A DNA stretch of 23,583 nucleotides, from contig JBNKLQ010000072.1 of NCBI GenBank assembly GCA_050292445.1, positions 1 through 23,583 of the forward strand, written 5' to 3'. Source of the DNA: Leptofilum sp050292445 (GTDB taxonomy: Bacteria > Chloroflexota > Anaerolineae > Promineifilales > Promineifilaceae). Positions 22,432 to 23,583 of the stretch are shown here, piece by piece. The notes beneath the pieces are model-generated. The model searched no databases and had not been told where the DNA came from. It saw only the letters and a program-made list of their open reading frames with translations. The first letter of the stretch is position 1. Each line of letters opens with the position of its first letter. The translations under genes were made by a program, and so were the position numbers.

Positions 22432-22437
22432 ATTATA
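22432..22437 (-). promoter_or_regulatory. Extended -10 promoter of the glycosyltransferase
   Basis: Minus strand TTCTGCTATAAT: TG-n-TATAAT, the same extended -10 as at the bc operon. The -35 is weak (CAGTTT at 17 bases). The predicted start leaves a leader of about 25 bases before ATG 22400. Confidence 0.55.
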
Positions 22438-22508
22438 GCAGAATCAAGCATCCAAAACTGCGCCGCAATCAGTTAGACCACTCTACAAGGGAACGGTAAG
22501 ATAAGGCA

Positions 22509-23081
22509 ATGAGCCGTTACGATACGCATTATCAGCAAGAGAATCTGTTTGGACGGCCGTATCCACAGTTTGTTTCCTTCATGCGCGATTGGGAACCAAA
22601 AGGAAGCGTGCTGGATGTTGGATGCGGCCAGGGACGTGATGCCCTTTTCCTGGCAGAACTGGGTTACGATGTCACCGGCATCGACGCCTCCCAACTGGGC
22701 ATCAGCCAAATGCTGGCCGCAGCCAAAGCACGCAATCTCACCCTAAATGGCGTCGTTGCCAACTTTTACGATTACGATTTCAGCCAAACCTATGACGTCA
22801 TCGTGCTGGACTCAATTTTGCACTTTCATAAGAAGGATTTAAAAAAGGAACTGGCACTTCTTCACGCGCTCACAAACCGGCTCAACTTCGGCGGGTTAAT
22901 CTGTCTGTTTGTGCATAAATCCAAAGCCAAAGAACAGAAGCTGAAAGCATTCTTCGCCCAAAACCACCCTAACTGGCAAATCCTGGTTGCCCAGCATATT
23001 GACTACACCTACGAAGAACCAGATACGGGGTTCACCTCTAGCTCACAATTCTTCATGTTCTTTTTGCAAAATAAGAGCTAA
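22509..23081 (+). CDS. Class I SAM-dependent methyltransferase
   Basis: 190 residues, short single-domain Rossmann methyltransferase. Motif I is VLDVGCGQGRDALFLAELG (34-52), with the acidic residue D59 of motif II in VTGIDAS; VIVLDSILHFHKKD marks the motif IV region. Overall closest in pattern to small TehB/UbiE-like enzymes; substrate unknown. ATG 22509 follows AAGATAAGG, a weak ribosome site, so translation may be modest. Divergent from the glycosyltransferase; the 108-base gap contains its promoter. One ACGGCCGT octamer at 22553 reads Gly-Arg-Pro. Confidence 0.85.
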   Translation: MSRYDTHYQQENLFGRPYPQFVSFMRDWEPKGSVLDVGCGQGRDALFLAELGYDVTGIDASQLGISQMLAAAKARNLTLNGVVANFYDYDFSQTYDVIVLDSILHFHKKDLKKELALLHALTNRLNFGGLICLFVHKSKAKEQKLKAFFAQNHPNWQILVAQHIDYTYEEPDTGFTSSSQFFMFFLQNKS

Positions 23082-23092
23082 CCAAGCAAATT

Positions 23093-23583
23093 CTATTCAA
23101 AGCGCAGCGCATCTATCGGGTTTAGGGCCGCTGCCCTAGAAGCCGGGTAGATGCCAAAAAAGAGCCCCACGGCTACAGAAAAGCCCACCGCCAACCCGAT
23201 GGAGTTAAAGGTCACCGAGGTGTCGAGTTCGGGTACGGCCGTACGCACCGCCGTCGCCCCAATAACTCCCAAGATAATCCCCAACACGCCCCCCAGCACC
23301 GCCATAATCACCGCTTCCGTCAAAAATTGACCCAAAATGTCCAGCCGCTTGGCCCCCACCGCCTTGCGCAGCCCAATCTCTCGCGTCCGCTCTGTTACGC
23401 TCACCAGCATGATGTTCATGATGCCAATGCCGCCCACCACTAGGGAAATGGAGGCCACGGACATGAGCAGCAGGCCCATGGCTTTTGAGGAGTCGGCCCG
23501 GGCGTTCATGAACTCGGCCATGTTGCGCACCCTGAAATCGTCCTCCTGGTTGGGCGCGATGCGGTGGCGCTGGCGCAGCAGCG
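23093..23583 (-). CDS. MacB-type ABC transporter permease, C-terminal part
   Basis: The frame is open to the window edge, so the N-terminus is missing; about 163 residues are visible (the GTG at 23530 is internal). DDFRVRNMAEF leads into the FtsX-like permease domain: helix around SISLVVGGIGIMNIMLVSVT, the cytosolic signature ERTREIGLRKAVGAKR, then two helices, ending PASRAAALNPIDALRFE, the standard MacB C-terminus. MacB-like permeases do not pump solutes by alternating access but transmit force to partners outside the membrane, exporting peptides, lipoproteins or antibiotics. The ATPase and any membrane-fusion partner must lie beyond 23583. Confidence 0.93.
   Translation of the reverse strand, partial: LLRQRHRIAPNQEDDFRVRNMAEFMNARADSSKAMGLLLMSVASISLVVGGIGIMNIMLVSVTERTREIGLRKAVGAKRLDILGQFLTEAVIMAVLGGVLGIILGVIGATAVRTAVPELDTSVTFNSIGLAVGFSVAVGLFFGIYPASRAAALNPIDALRFE

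Larger units (their letters stand above)
593..23242. repeat. Dispersed palindromic octamer ACGGCCGT (30 copies)
   Basis: First bases of the copies: 593, 753, 1479, 1596, 1813, 2305, 3842, 3887, 4289, 6141, 6387, 10143, 11221, 11462, 11610, 12078, 12406, 13006, 13302, 13947, 14136, 14771, 17380, 19559, 20012, 20927, 21098, 22028, 22553, 23235. All are in coding sequence. By frame: 18 encode Thr-Ala-Val, 7 (Tyr/Asp/Asn)-Gly-Arg, 5 Arg-Pro. The preceding base is A in 18 and the following base is T or A in 27, so AACGGCCGT(T/A) is the usual form. The span given is the interval from first to last copy. Confidence 0.95.

Noticed and set aside
593..23242. ACGGCCGT as a DNA uptake sequence of the Neisseria/Haemophilus kind
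   Set aside because: Those signals are not palindromic and often occur as inverted pairs at terminators; here every copy is a lone palindrome inside a gene, so HIP1 is the better comparison.
1..23583. CRISPR array
   Set aside because: Although repeats are common, none are regularly spaced direct repeats with unique spacers, and no cas gene is present.

Overview
The window reads as a chromosomal segment of a free-living, respiring bacterium, most likely a member of the Chloroflexota (Anaerolineae-like). This assignment is inferred. It rests on a menaquinone gene (menB), a b6-type cytochrome b next to a Rieske protein and a diheme cytochrome c, a MoxR/DUF58/VWA operon, glutaryl-CoA dehydrogenase, and gaps between genes that are full of short palindromic repeats. 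Coding density is high. There is no transposase, integrase, phage gene or CRISPR array.

Layout. (1) 1-1690: the end of a uroporphyrinogen-decarboxylase-family gene, convergent with an APH-fold phosphotransferase. (2) 1779-5880, minus strand: a tight operon moxR > DUF58 > VWA > VWA (BatA/BatB-like membrane proteins), followed upstream by a membrane-anchored trypsin-like protease (5978-6856). (3) 6994-8515: a visibly AT-richer stretch with a membrane-anchored PQQ-type beta-propeller protein and a tiny two-helix membrane protein. (4) 8695-12647, minus strand: type II MenB, glutaryl-CoA dehydrogenase, a second APH-fold kinase and an unrecognised 192-residue protein whose stop overlaps the kinase start. 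(5) 12909-14156, plus strand: two zinc-ribbon proteins of unknown function, one spanning the membrane. (6) 14446-17808, minus strand: a menaquinol:cytochrome c oxidoreductase-like operon (Rieske > cytochrome b > diheme cytochrome c) with a good promoter and a dyad operator candidate. (7) 17970-20353, minus strand: argS > dcd > tRNA-Val(UAC). (8) 20645-23583: a lipoprotein, a GT4 glycosyltransferase, a SAM methyltransferase and the C-terminal part of a MacB-type ABC permease.

Two things stand out beyond the genes. First, the 8-bp palindrome ACGGCCGT occurs 30 times by my count, against well under one expected at random. All 30 copies lie inside genes, in all three reading frames and in nearly every gene except those of the AT-rich stretch and a few others. 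This resembles the HIP1 palindrome of cyanobacteria but has a different sequence. Second, the gaps between genes hold at least six families of short inverted repeats, several present twice in the window. They include a 91/95-bp double stem-loop element in opposite orientation on either side of the bc-complex/argS block.

No stretch over about 300 bases lacks both a gene and a described element. The longest gene-free gaps (9541-9810, 12648-12908, 14157-14445, 20354-20644) are described by the repeats, promoters and terminator listed in them.
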